Assembly: GCA_030867875.1 (NCBI GenBank)
Contig: JAOWCC010001634.1
Coordinates: forward strand, 52,796,021 to 52,860,020
Length of the DNA stretch: 64,000 nt
Direction of reading: 5' to 3'
From: Actinernus sp. WN-2022
Lineage: Eukaryota > Cnidaria > Anthozoa > Actiniaria > Actinernidae
Shown: one piece after another, positions 1 to 12,300 of the stretch
How the letters are laid out: every line of letters begins with the position of its first letter
How positions within the stretch are numbered: position 1 is the first letter of the stretch
The notes under the pieces: model-generated
Databases searched by the model: none
The model's input: the letters and a program-made list of their open reading frames with translations, nothing else
What the model was told of the DNA's origin: nothing
Translations under genes and position numbers: made by a program

Positions 1-186
1 CACAATGATTTACTGGATGATACAGGTTATTCCCCATAACATCTGACAATGCTAAACAAGTCTTGTTTGAAACTCTATAGATTCTTAAACTTCACCATTG
101 CAAGGTACAGGTAATAAGTGGCTGGCTACAAATGACAACCTTGTATATCATATGGAAACATTGACACATCACATCAAGACAAGTAC

Positions 187-326
187 CTTATTCTTGCCAG
201 TAGCCCTTTTTCTCTTTGGACGGCTCACCTTCGCAGTCAGTGTTATTCTAGTTGGAGTGTTAGAGACAGCAGTGTATGTTGTGCCATCTCCCTCCTCGTC
301 GCTCTCATCATCGTCATCATCATCAT
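187..326 (-). CDS. Exon 7 of the KMT2E-like gene: acidic run and TPTRITLTA motif
   Basis: 140 nt, acceptor TGATATAG| before 326 and donor AATAAG|GTACTT after 187. It starts with the last two bases of an Asp codon and ends in phase 0. It encodes an Asp run, [30 protein letters not shown] and a basic end ([10 protein letters not shown]). [14 protein letters not shown] aligns with TAFQHTPTSITLTA of KMT2E. The coding GAT repeat looks like a microsatellite but is in frame and conserved in character. The next exon is beyond position 1. Confidence 0.9.
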
Positions 327-3300
327 CTATATCAACACAAAAAAACAAATAATTATTTCAATTGAGTACTAGAAAAACTAAATAAACAGAGTGAAAGTTA
401 AGTCAGGGTGCAGTGCGTGGGAGATAGCCGTAGCTCATAGGTACAGTACTGACCAGAACTTACCTACAGTTAAATGTTTGTTCGGGTTCGCTTTAGGGAA
501 CGCAAAGCGAACCCTAATAGTTCACTTCAAGCGAACCCTAATAGGGTTCATTCGGATTCGCTGGGTTCACTAGCATTCGCTCAAGCGAACCCTGTAAACT
601 CTGAGTGAACCCAGCAAGCGAACCCTGCAAACTCTGAGCAAACCTGAGCGAACCCTGAAAAAGCGAACCCAAGCAAACTCTGAGCGAACCCTGCAAATTC
701 TGAGCTCTGAGCGAATGTATATTTTAGTGAACACGAAACCTAGCGAATGCAACTAATTGCTGCCGCAGCGAGCGAGCAAGGCAGCAAGACTAATTTGTGT
801 AATGGGGCTAGTTTTTTTGCCACATCGCCAGAACATTGCATTGTGGTCAAAACATTGCATTGTGGTTGTGCGCAAGAACACACAAATTGTATGCGCGAAG
901 TAACATGCAACGTGAGCCATCAATCATTTTCAGGAGTCTTCCCACATGTGTTTTTTTCGTTTGGATCGGCTTGTGTCAAGGTGTGTATATATTTCACTGC
1001 ATCAATTTGGCATTTTCACGTGTGGTTGTGGCCCTTATTATGTTGTTACTAATCCAAAAATGCTTAACTTTCATAACCATTGCTGTGCAGGACATTTTTT
1101 CCGATTAAGTAGGTGAGTATTTGATGGATTATTGTGCTTTCACACAGACTCAGTGTCACAGAGTACTTCGATCTCCATCGCCAAATCGAAACTGCGAAAC
1201 ATTCGACGGTGTAACTCGTTCTCTAGATTACAAATTTTATAACAAGATCAACATCTCAAGGACTAATACATGTATCGTGTTGACATACTACGACATCTTA
1301 CAGTGCTCGACCTTAGCGGTAGTCCACTAGTCCTGGACTAGTAAGAAATGCTTCTGGACTAGTAAAAAAATAGAGCCACTAGTCATAGGACTAGTAACTA
1401 TTCTATAATTTGTAATGTTTAATAAAAGATAAAACAAAAACATGTTGTCCTGCTTACATGAAAAATAGGTATGTATGTGAGGCCAAGAGGCTCAAACCCT
1501 CTTTTTGGGCAAAAAAAAACTATTGCCCCTTCTTTAAATAAAAAACAAATAGGCCCTGTTAAATAAATTGTTCGCCTGTTCCTAACTGCCTAAAAAATCC
1601 TGAACCCCGACCGTGACTCCACCCAAATTAAACTGAAATCCTGACCCTGATATGCCCAAATCAAGTCAAAACCCTGACCCTACCTGCCCAAACTGAGCTC
1701 AAAACCCTGACCCACCCCAGCGGCACAAACATAATACTGTATGTCACAAACAGGAGTAACCCCCCCGGCGTTTAACCCCAACCAGTCAAGAAAACCTCCT
1801 CTAAACTTTAGTTAGTAATCATCCTTTATTCACAAAAAGGATTTCTTACACATTACGGGGAAACAAAGTAATTAAAATACTAAATTGTTAAAACCACAGA
1901 GTTCCCAAACACAAACCAATCGCACACCACGGAAAACCAAATTTCACGGGTGCTATGCGTTGATATTTCGCATTTTCCTATTCTGTGTTTACAACTCAAT
2001 ATCTTACTAAACATTGACCAACAATGAGGCAGCACTCCCTACCTATTGGGTATACTAGTCTTAGGAATACTTTGAAAGGACTATTTAGATGAGACAGCAA
2101 AATTATTACCCATAGGCCGATAATTATAAATATTGTTTGTTTCATTCAGGCTGTTCGAATTAGGCCAAAGTGGCTGTTCGATAATTAAGCCAAAGTGGGC
2201 TTTATTTCAATCTTATCAAACTCGTTAATAATTCATGAAGCAAAAACAAAGGAAATCAATGACCGTGGAGGGATCTGTAAATCTGATACAGATTTCATCC
2301 TGATTTACATAAACTTTGGCTTCGATTTTCTCAGCCAAAATAAGTTGTATCACCAAAATAACTGAAAACATGACTCTCTACATCTAGACGTTTCATAAGT
2401 AAGATAAAGAATGAGCGTCCGATCTTTATCCGATTTACAAACTCTCGCTTTCAGCAAGAGTTTGTAAATCGGATAAAGATCGGCCGCTCATTCTTTATCT
2501 AACACATAACAGTGTATAATTTTTGAAAACCAACTTCTGCAAAATTAAAAACAAATTACCACCAGAGAATTCCAAGGGAATCGAACGGCGTGGCGATGAC
2601 CGGAAGAAATTTTAATTGGTTTGAGAAGTAAACACAGCCATTTCAGTTCCCGTGAATGTTTATAATGCTGCTCAAGAACAGTTTGTCAACACTATTTTCA
2701 CCGATGAGAATACAGTCGAAGCTCACTGCTACATGAAGAAATTTAGAGATGTTGGAGAAGCAAATAAATATTTAGGTTCAAGGTTAATAGATTAAAACGA
2801 AAACATCCTTTGAAGAAAGCCGACCTGGGAACGGAAGTCACACTCACGGCATGAAAGCAAGGCTGAACATGACACATTCAAAGTTTTCGCAATGTCGGTA
2901 AATTATTTGAGTTTATACTGTATAAAACAATAATAAAACCACTCTAAATCATCTAAGAGGTGCTTCAAAGTGTCAAAAGATAAGATGGGAAGGAAAAGAT
3001 GTTGAAAGAGAGGCGAAAGTTTGCAAAGTTAAGTCTTTGTTTTGACATTTATTTTAATGTGGTTTCAGCACATGCTTGGATGCAAAACTGCATTTGTGAG
3101 CAGAACTCCAGGGCAGAACTCCAGACATTTTTGGTTAATGCATTTTCTAAAGCTAGAGCAAAATGTTAAAAAGAACCTAGAAAATATCTTAGACCACTAA
3201 GTCCTTGTTTAATGCATGTTTTAGCTGTCGTGATTCGTGTCTTTGGCTACATCAAAGTTCACTCACAGTTCACTCGAGGGTTTGCTCAAGTGAAACCTTG

Positions 3301-6300
3301 AGGGTCTGCTTGAGGGTTCACTCAGGTTCGCTTTGTTCACAGGGTTTGCTTGGGTTCGCTTAGAGCGAACGCAAGCAAACGCTTGAGCGCACCCTCGGTT
3401 TGTTTGAAAGTGAACCTGAACCCGGACGCACTGGAAGTAAGTTCTGGTCAGTACTGTAGGAAGCTTAATTGCGAAGTAAATTACCTCTTTACCAGTTTTT
3501 TTAAAATAGAATTTTTGTTCATTTCTGAAGTTTACCTGCCAAAAGCAGTTAAACAACTCGCTTTGCGACCCAAAGTACATACATTCTACAAGCTTAGTAA
3601 CCAGGCATTCAATCTGAAGAGAGAACATTGGACACCAGGACTTCAAAGTTGCGCTCGCAGTATTGACTAACAATTACTCACAACTAGTGGCGAAAATCTG
3701 CTACACTCTTTTGTAAAGTTTATAAAAAGAAGCAAATGTTACTTGGGGTAACCTGTGGACAGAAATCACTAGCCTGACAAGCCAAACTACTAGCCCCAAG
3801 CTATCGGACAGCACTTATGTTGTGCCCTGTAAGTGTGTATGCCAATTCAAACTCAAATGCTACTTGCCACTCATTTCTTCTCTTTTCCTTGACTGAATTG
3901 CCTTAGCACAATCTTTATCTAAGGGTCTGTGAATAAAGGATAGTCGTATCAGTAATTATTAACACTCAAGTAGAGAAATGATATTGCTCTTTGGATGAAA
4001 GGAAAAGAGAAATGAGTTCCTTATCCGAAAAACTGTGTTGGTATCCCTGTGGATACATTTCATGTATGGACAGTGTAGTTTTGGCGGGAACTGGAGTATA
4101 TAAGGTTATGTCAGTCGTAGTTATGTATTCGTGGTCCTGACTGCAACATTTATAGACGTTTCTTTCCACCATTAACTTTATTTATGTCAGTTTTTGCTGA
4201 CCATGTTACAGAGTTACAAAGTTTTCAGACTTTTACCTCCCAGAAGTCAGTACTCCTGCATTGGGCTGGGGAATACGTTTCCACTTAGTTTTTACCACAT
4301 ATACTGTGGAATTTTTTGTGGTTTTTCGTATCCGGCAGAGTACACTAGGCAGCACAATGTGTAGTTGCATCTTATGTTACATAAAGTGTGTAGATTGATG
4401 TAAAGCATACATGTAAACATGTAAGTACATGTACAATAAATTGTGTATGCGGTTAACTGTCAGGACTGCCTCCGGCATATATGTGTCTTTTAAAGCAAAG
4501 TTGCCAGATTACATGTAGCTTTAGCACCTGAGTGTTTCTTCTTGCAGTAAAAAAATACCCAATTAATATAAAACTGTCATAAGCCATCTTTAGCCCTGTG
4601 ACTGACTTTAATATGTACAAAGACATGTTGAAATTATATATATGTTGTGGTTCAATTTTATCTTTGGTTCAAAAATTTTGAACCAGTTCAAAATGTTTGA
4701 ACCAGTACCATTTTTTTGAACCAGTACCATTTTTTTGAACCAATACAATATTTTTGAACCAGTACAATTTTTTTGAATCAGTTCAAATTTTATTTACAAG
4801 TGTGAACTTGTAGTTTGGGGTAAGGTTTATGATAGGCTTTCCATGTAAGAAAATAGCATAGTACACTGAGAAGCACTTTGGAATAAAAATACCTTGTTTG
4901 TGTTCATCTTTTATTTTATAGCTGGAATGTACTGGTAACACAGTTACTTTGTGCATTGATGTATTTTAATATGAATTTAAACAGAAAACTATACAACTAA
5001 CACCCTAAATTTACGGTTAGAGTGTTTTTAAATGCAGGGTAAGGCCCTTGTGAACTCCACTTGGAAAAGACAAAGCGAAACAGAAATGTTGTATTTTTTT
5101 GCGTTATTTCTGTGTAGTTCTTGATAATTTTTGCATCTTTTCACATCCTCTGTGGGTGATTCTTTGATGAGAGAACAAGAGAATAGTTACAGCATTTCTT
5201 TGAGTCGGGGGTGGCGCATGGTGCCATATTTTCTCGCTTCGACTCGCTCTTGCTCTGAGGGTTTTTCTCCGGCTTCCTTGATCCATCCACAACAGCTAAC
5301 ATGCTAAATTCCAATTTGATCTGTGGATTAGTTAAAAGTATGTTGTTTGCGTACTCGCATTTTCTTCTACTTCGAGTACTTCTAGTCAGTGTTTTATTCC
5401 ATTTGGTAAGCTGAGTCTAACAAGTACGAGGGATTACTTCAAGATCATTTACACTCGTTTAATACTTTAAGATATTCTTTATTAGCTCTTTCGTAGAAGT
5501 CTTCTTCCAGATACAATGGTAGTCAGGTGATTCGCTTTTCTTTTGCTTTCTTTTAGCTCAGCCGCAGCTGTGATTACTCTGTAAAAGTCTGCTCGGTTGA
5601 CACAGTTTGTTTCTTTCGGCAAACGATTTCCCACGGGCGTAGAGCGAGGTTGAGTTTGTGAGTTTTTCTTGAGAACCCTAGCTCTAGGTGGGTAAGATCT
5701 TGTTTACTGACCGGTTAGTTTTTTTTTTATGGTTCAGGGTAGGGTTTTAGTTAGTTTAAAATTCCCAGCATAATTTTCCGTGTAATTATGTCTGTGACAC
5801 CTCGAACTCAACCACCCTTTACGCCCGAGGGAAATCGTCTGCCGTTTGTTTCGAAGTACGAGTGGAGCCGTAAAGTACATCTGATCATCTATAAACAATG
5901 TATTTTCCTGGATTTAGCTATCTTACTTCCCCTGAGTTCCTGCAGTTTTCATAAAAGAATGCAGTCAACACAAACTTCGTCTGTTTAAGGGGTAGTACAA
6001 TACAGTTTTGCCGTGTTGTCGTCCATGTAATTTTATTTCCAAGTCCGATTTTGTTAGCAGTACGCATGTGCAAATAAAATTAAGAGACTGGAAACAAATT
6101 AGCATAAGGAGAGGGACTGGGTTCGACGATTAGTCAGCTATAGAATAAACGGTGGTATAAAAATCAACAAGCGCTTCTGTGGCGCAGTGCGTTAATCGAC
6201 TGGATCATCATCTACCAGGCGTTCCTCGTGATCCTGTCTGAAGTTAAGCCCGACCGGGCGAGGTTAGTAAGTGGATGGGTGGCCGTCAAGGTAAGTGGTA

Positions 6301-9300
6301 CAGTAACGTGTGTCAGGGGAGACAAGGGCAAAAAGGGGATGGGACTGGGGAAGGGAGGGTAGAAAGTAGAGGGAAGGGGAGGGTTTACAAAAAAAGATTT
6401 TGTAGGGGAGGGGTGGGTGGAATTTTTTTTTCGTTTTAAATCCCCCCCAAAAAACTAAACTTCTTTTTTTTTATGAATCCCAAAAAATTAGAAAATCCCT
6501 TTTTAGAATCTTGAAAAAATGAACCAGTTCAAAAAAATGGTACTGGTTCAAAAAAATTGTACTGGTTCAAATATATTTGTACCAGAGGTAATAATTGAAC
6601 CACAACATATATTCAATGACCTATTAACTAAACCCTGTGTAGTTTTGTTTTTGACAGGGACATATTTCAGAGAATACTACTACTTACCTTGGATCACACT
6701 GATCACATAAGTAATTTTCTGGCACAGCAGTTGAACTAATTCCCATACATTCTATGTGTTGCCAGACACTAAAATACAAACATAAGAAATGTGTTGTGAA
6801 TTGGGGGAACTTCAAAAAAGGACTAGCAACAGCTGCCTTTGTCGTAATAATATTTTTTTTATTATAAAGATGATGCTACTTTACCTAATCTCTGAATATG
6901 ACCATGAGGCTTCTTACCTGCATTTGTCACAGCAAATCATATAGCCATCATCATGGTTAAATCCACTACAATAAAGACATAGTAAGTTAGCCAACCTAAC
7001 TTGAAGTAAGTTTCTATTAAACTCTTCAAGTGGAGCACTAACCAAATGCATCTAGTAATCCCGTCATCCTCGTCATCCTCATTCCCGGTATCACCATCGT
7101 CAGGTGCTGGACTACTGGAATCAGGGGGGGTCATGGGTGGAGGCTGACCATAGTTGTGATCCTAACAGAGATCAGATGAGCAACAATCATCACTGAAACT
7201 TGTCCGAACAGAAATTAAAGATTGAATCCCAATCCTTTACGTGACCCACTTGAGAAAGTGTTCAACTTCAAGTATTTATAGCTAAGGAAAACACATTTTC
7301 CACATTCCAATTTATTTTCAATCTTCTAAAATATGAGTCACAACAATAAGATAAGATGTTGTTGATAATGTTGAAAGGATTTCTCAAGGTCTTTTTCTTA
7401 CAGAACGTTGTACATAAAATACATATCTCAGCCATAGGCTTGTTATCAGTAACATGTCTGTTGAAAGTCCCCTTCTATCTACATGATCTTTTCGGTTCAT
7501 TTTTTTTTTATGCTGGAATTATTCCAAAACTCAAATCTAAAATCCAGTTACCAAATATGACAGCCTGATAACAACACACTCTTGTTCCTAACTAACTAAA
7601 GATAGTTCTACATCTAATTATCAAGACACAACCAACTATGTGTGTACTGTCTAAATTTGCAGTCCACAAAAAAACTTTTTTCGTTCGGAATGTTTTGCAC
7701 ACTGTTCATTAGCAAGTTAATATATCAACTGATATGGGCCATGATCAACATCCAAAACCTAGAAATAAATTAGCTCTTCCAGATAATGGAACTATCCTTT
7801 CAAGCCAAACATTAAATAATGAACTTCAAAAGCTGATTTCTATGATATAAATCCACGTACATGTGCGTAAACTGCTCATACATGTAGCTTTATTCAACAC
7901 CTGACTAAAGCTGATTTCTATGATATAAATGCACGTACATGTGCGTAAACTGCTCATACATGTAGCTTTATTCAACACCTCAGACTGATACACTGAGAGT
8001 GTACTGAAACAACAACTGAACAAAATACAGGCAGTCACATACTTAGAGCAGAGTCCAATCTATGTTCCATTTGACAAACAAATGAATGCTTTATTAAAGA
8101 ACCTGGAATGTGACCACCAAGCCTTGAAAGGCAGGCCTTAATCACTTGAGCTCATTAAATATTGATCACAGACTAAACAAAAGGTATGATGCAATCACCA
8201 GTTAATATTCCCCAACTAAAAAGACAAGAGCTTTCTCATTACTTTGAACTTAGAACCTGTAACAGAACCTTTTACATCACATAAATCCAGAACAATAGAT
8301 GTTTACTAGTCTTGAAAAAGTGGATAATTTGGAAGTTGGTGAATTTATCATTTGCATGCAACTCCACAAAGATGAAGATTTATCAGACACAATTCCAGCT
8401 AATTAAGACTTTCCCAAGGAACAATCTTAAGTAAATTAACCAATTAAGAAGGACAAAGTCAAATGTCTTCTACTCTATCCCTTTGTTGAAGACATATTTT
8501 ATTCAAAACTAAAGTTATATTTTGATTATTTTATGAATTAAAAAAATGCACCCACAACCACTTTACTTCAATTTGAACCAGTACTCAGGTTTATCTCACT
8601 TCTGGCCAATACGCCTTTCCTATAACAAACTACATTTACACAAAATCATTATAATCCTCATAACAACTAGCGAGATGAATCAAATGTAAATGCACTGCAA
8701 TCCAATGTGATGAAATCAGACTACTAAATCCCAGATGTCAGAGGTTTGATCAGTTTGCAGCCCCTCCTTGTTATGTCATAACAAGCCAAGTTAAATCAAA
8801 CACAACCAAGTAAAACAGATAAATGATGACACTCCAGCAACACACAATATATAGACAAATTAAAAGCCTTTAAAATAACATGTATTGGCCACAAGGTAAC
8901 TATTAAAATTCTCTATAGTCAACTAAATTTATACAGACCTACAGAAAATAACAAAATCAAGCATACAGTAAATCAACTGCAGTCTTAAGCAGTTTTTAAT
9001 TTAAAAGTGTGTAAATATGAATAAAGATGTTCAGTACATGTACACCAAGGTTTACATAGCAAATAAAGGGGAAAATACTAAAAAAATAATGACCTTATGA
9101 AGATCCCTTGACAATTCACCAAGCAGTCTGTGTATGCATCAAGAGATTGCTTGCATGTACATTTGTACACTACTAATTCAACGAGGCTTGGTAGCTGGCT
9201 GTTCTACCACTGTGAGAGCACACAATATATGTACAGGGATTTCAATAAGAGCCAGTAGCCAACTCTGGATACTTGTGCCAACTACTTTACCCAGACAAAG

Positions 9301-12300
9301 TAAGGATCTCTATTGAAGAGAGTATGAACAGGGAAGGTTTTGAAGTTATTTCTACAACTATTTTACCCAGACAAAGTAAGGATCTCTATTGAAGAGAGTA
9401 TGAACAGGAGAGGTTTTGAAGTCATTCCTACAGCTACTTTACCCAGACAAAGTAAGGATCTCTATTGAAGAGTATGAACAGGGAAGGTTTTGAAGTTATT
9501 TCTCTGGCAGTTTGCATTTACTCTTTCTACCTTCAAATGTAACTTTGCAGTCATGCTACTAAGATTGAATAGCCCTTAGTTTGTTCTAAGCATCACTTAC
9601 TCTAACTTTCTTTATTCGTTTCTCTTTACTTTCACTTACTTATAAAATGTAATTTCGTAACAGTATAAATAAAGTGTGTTGTTGTTGGCTACTTCACAAA
9701 ATGTGCCAGTTATGTGAAAACTTAATGAAAAGCTACAACCTCACAATAAACTTCAATAATCCTATATCCAAACACGGCAAGCAACAAATCAGACAACAGC
9801 AATATTACTTATGGTGCCCAGGAACAATCTGTTATTAAGCAGGAATCGGGAAACAGATATACATGTACCAACAAAATGTGTTACCACTGAGCCAAAATAA
9901 TAAAAGGAACCTAGTATCTAGCATAAAAGTCATCTACCAACTAACTACAGCTTTTTTCCAGGTTCCTTGCAAACTTATCACTTGTCCACTCCAGCATTAG
10001 CACCCTCCTGTTTCCAGGATTAATTAACCTGTGTATACCTACCAAATATGGCATGTGTCGGATTTGTACAACACTCGGCATTCTTGCTGCATTTGAAGAT
10101 TCAGCAGGATCAGGGCTGCAGAAAAATTAAAGCGTTTAGAATCCATTGTACGGAATGAAACCATTCCAAGCATTGCCTTTTTGTTTTGTTCAAAGTGTAT
10201 AAGCCAGAAGACTCCTGCTCTTACCTACATGTAAACATTCAATATCATCTTGAAGGTATAGCCAAGAAAGCAGGGCTCAAAAAAAAAATTGTGCCCAATA
10301 GTCATGGACTAGTAGATTTTCCTATCGGGCAAGTACTTTTTGTCAGTCACTTGCCCAATGGTTTGCTAGAAGTTTGTTAAAATGTTGACCAAAATTTGGG
10401 CTAGTTCAAAATTGCCTCAGGCAAGTAAAACTCAAGAACACCTTGCCTGAAGGGCAAGCTGAAATTTATTTTTCTTGAGCCTTGGGAAAGCAATAAATAT
10501 TCCCACATTATTACAACATACACTTAAAAGTACAACTCAACCTTGCTAATGTGTAACTTCACACATTTCTAATGGGAGTATGCTATGTATTTAGGCAATG
10601 TTTTATTTCCATTCAGATTACCTGTCACAAGGGAAATCATGTTATCTAACAGAAATATCGACCAAGGAAATGAAGCTCATGCACAAAAATTGTTTACAGA
10701 AGAGAAACTACAAAAGGTGTTAATCTATTAAATAAACTTGTCAATTATTACAAACTTATGGATGTGGCAAATGGTTGTCAAAATAGGTAAAATATATATT
10801 GAACCCCCTAACCTGCACTATATTTTGGTAATGAGTGATAGAACCATTATAATGTCTCAAATTTCAGATTTCCAAAGGATTTTACAGCTCACTGCCTCCC
10901 CAATGCCAAGTCGTTGTAGGATTGTTTTTGTTTATTAGTTTCTAAATATATCCGAAAAACTAATCCATTTAGAGAATTCCATGCATATCATTTACCATTT
11001 CAGCAATTCAAGAGCACTACTTTGATACCAAAACAAACCAACTTTTGTTTTTATTGAATGGATCTGCCGTGTTAGCAGTAACAAAAAAATAGTTCACTAG
11101 ATGCAGCTACAATCCTGATAACAATACTACTTTGAGATTGTCAACTTGTTTAATATATTTCCAACATCTACTCTTATTACATGTAAATAAGATTTATTTC
11201 ACTGCAAAAACATCAGAACAAACATCTTACCCAACATTTTCTCAGATTTACAAAAACAATATATTACTTTCACAAAGCCATGACCCCAAAAGACTATAAT
11301 TGCAAGCCACAAAACTTGACCTTCTCTCCATCATTATGTAGGCTACTACTACTGTGAAACTGGGATATTTCTAAACAAAACTGTATGGCCAAACCAGCTT
11401 TCAACATCATCTAAAGTTAACACACAAGTATCACAAAGATATACACAAAAGTTAATCCTGTTTCTGTGGTACCACTTCTCCTAGATGTGGGATAGCGTAC
11501 TATCATAGAAACTGTCTCAATGGAAATATTATTTTAGCTACCCTTTCTGGTTTGTAGTGCTTTTGCTACAATGGACACTTTCAAAAGGTTTTACCTCTGA
11601 TATGCTCACGTTTTCATGTTACACAAAAACACATATAATAGTTTAATTCCTATGCCATAGGTGTTTTTTTCCAGACATCAAGTATTCATGTGATCTACAG
11701 ATACAATGACTTTCTTTCTGTATAAATACATAAATATCCCAGTTTCCAACAGTCAATCACAAGTTGTCATAAACAATACCCAAAGTCCACACAGCTTATT
11801 AATTAAAAACGTCCTTATGGGCAGACATACCAGTGCTATGACAGAGAATATGCCAGAAGGCTAAGAGGGATTATAAAAGGTCATAGGAGGAATAACACAT
11901 GGTATATTTTTCATAGGATATAAAGTTTAAGACAGTAAAATGCTGGCAGGAACACATATCATCACATTTCTTTAAATTATTGATGGCCCATCTTAATTGT
12001 ACTGGAGCAGAAACATATTCGAAATAGAAGACAAGATGATAAATAAAGCAACCACTATTGAAATATTCTACACATTAATCATCAGCCTGTCACTAAAATA
12101 CCACATGAATAAATTATTATTAACAAGAAAGGAAATACTACACTCCTGGAAACCTGGTGCTACACTCAAAGCCAGGCCTTGGTAGATTTAACCCTGCCAT
12201 AATACAAACGATCCTGAATTTTAGGAGAGCTTCATGGCTGTCAGGTAATGATAAATACTAGAGGATAATGCTGCATTAAAACCACAACACAAGGCTAGAA

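Larger units (their letters stand above)
444..3456. mobile_element. Candidate 3.0-kb non-autonomous DNA transposon, TA-flanked
   Basis: A perfect 22-bp inverted repeat (442-463 against 3437-3458) ends in TA on both sides. This gives TA|CAGTACTGACC ... GGTCAGTACTG|TA, the TA target and CAGT termini usual for Tc1/mariner-like elements. Inside each end lie many degenerate copies of GCGAACCC/GGGTTCGC (480-735 and 3260-3420). No transposase is visible; the ORFs here resemble nothing known. Superfamily is an inference from the termini. Confidence 0.68.
327..3867 (-). other. Intron 6 of the KMT2E-like gene (3541 nt, GC-AG)
   Basis: Almost wholly occupied by the TA-flanked element 444-3456. It also includes CTAGT-rich inverted motifs (1325-1400), CAAAACCCTGACC-type repeats (1600-1720) and the hairpin at 2403-2499. 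No further exon was recognised. Confidence 0.75.
3927..6687 (-). other. Intron 5 of the KMT2E-like gene
   Basis: 2761 nt. It holds the TA-flanked element 4643-6607. The part 3927-4640 shows no recognisable gene or repeat. Confidence 0.75.
7162..10042 (-). other. Intron 2 of the KMT2E-like gene
   Basis: 2881 nt of AT-rich sequence with two local tandem duplications (7828-7981, 9279-9505) and a possible TTG-tailed LINE 3' end near 9500-9690. No exon recognised. Confidence 0.7.

Noticed and set aside
98..352. Plus-strand 84-codon ORF
   Set aside because: It is the antisense shadow of exon 7 of the minus-strand gene; its Ser run is the reverse of the Asp codons.
6210..6300. Functional 5S rRNA gene
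   Set aside because: Only the internal and 3' part of 5S is present, with many changes, and the start is replaced by tRNA-like sequence.
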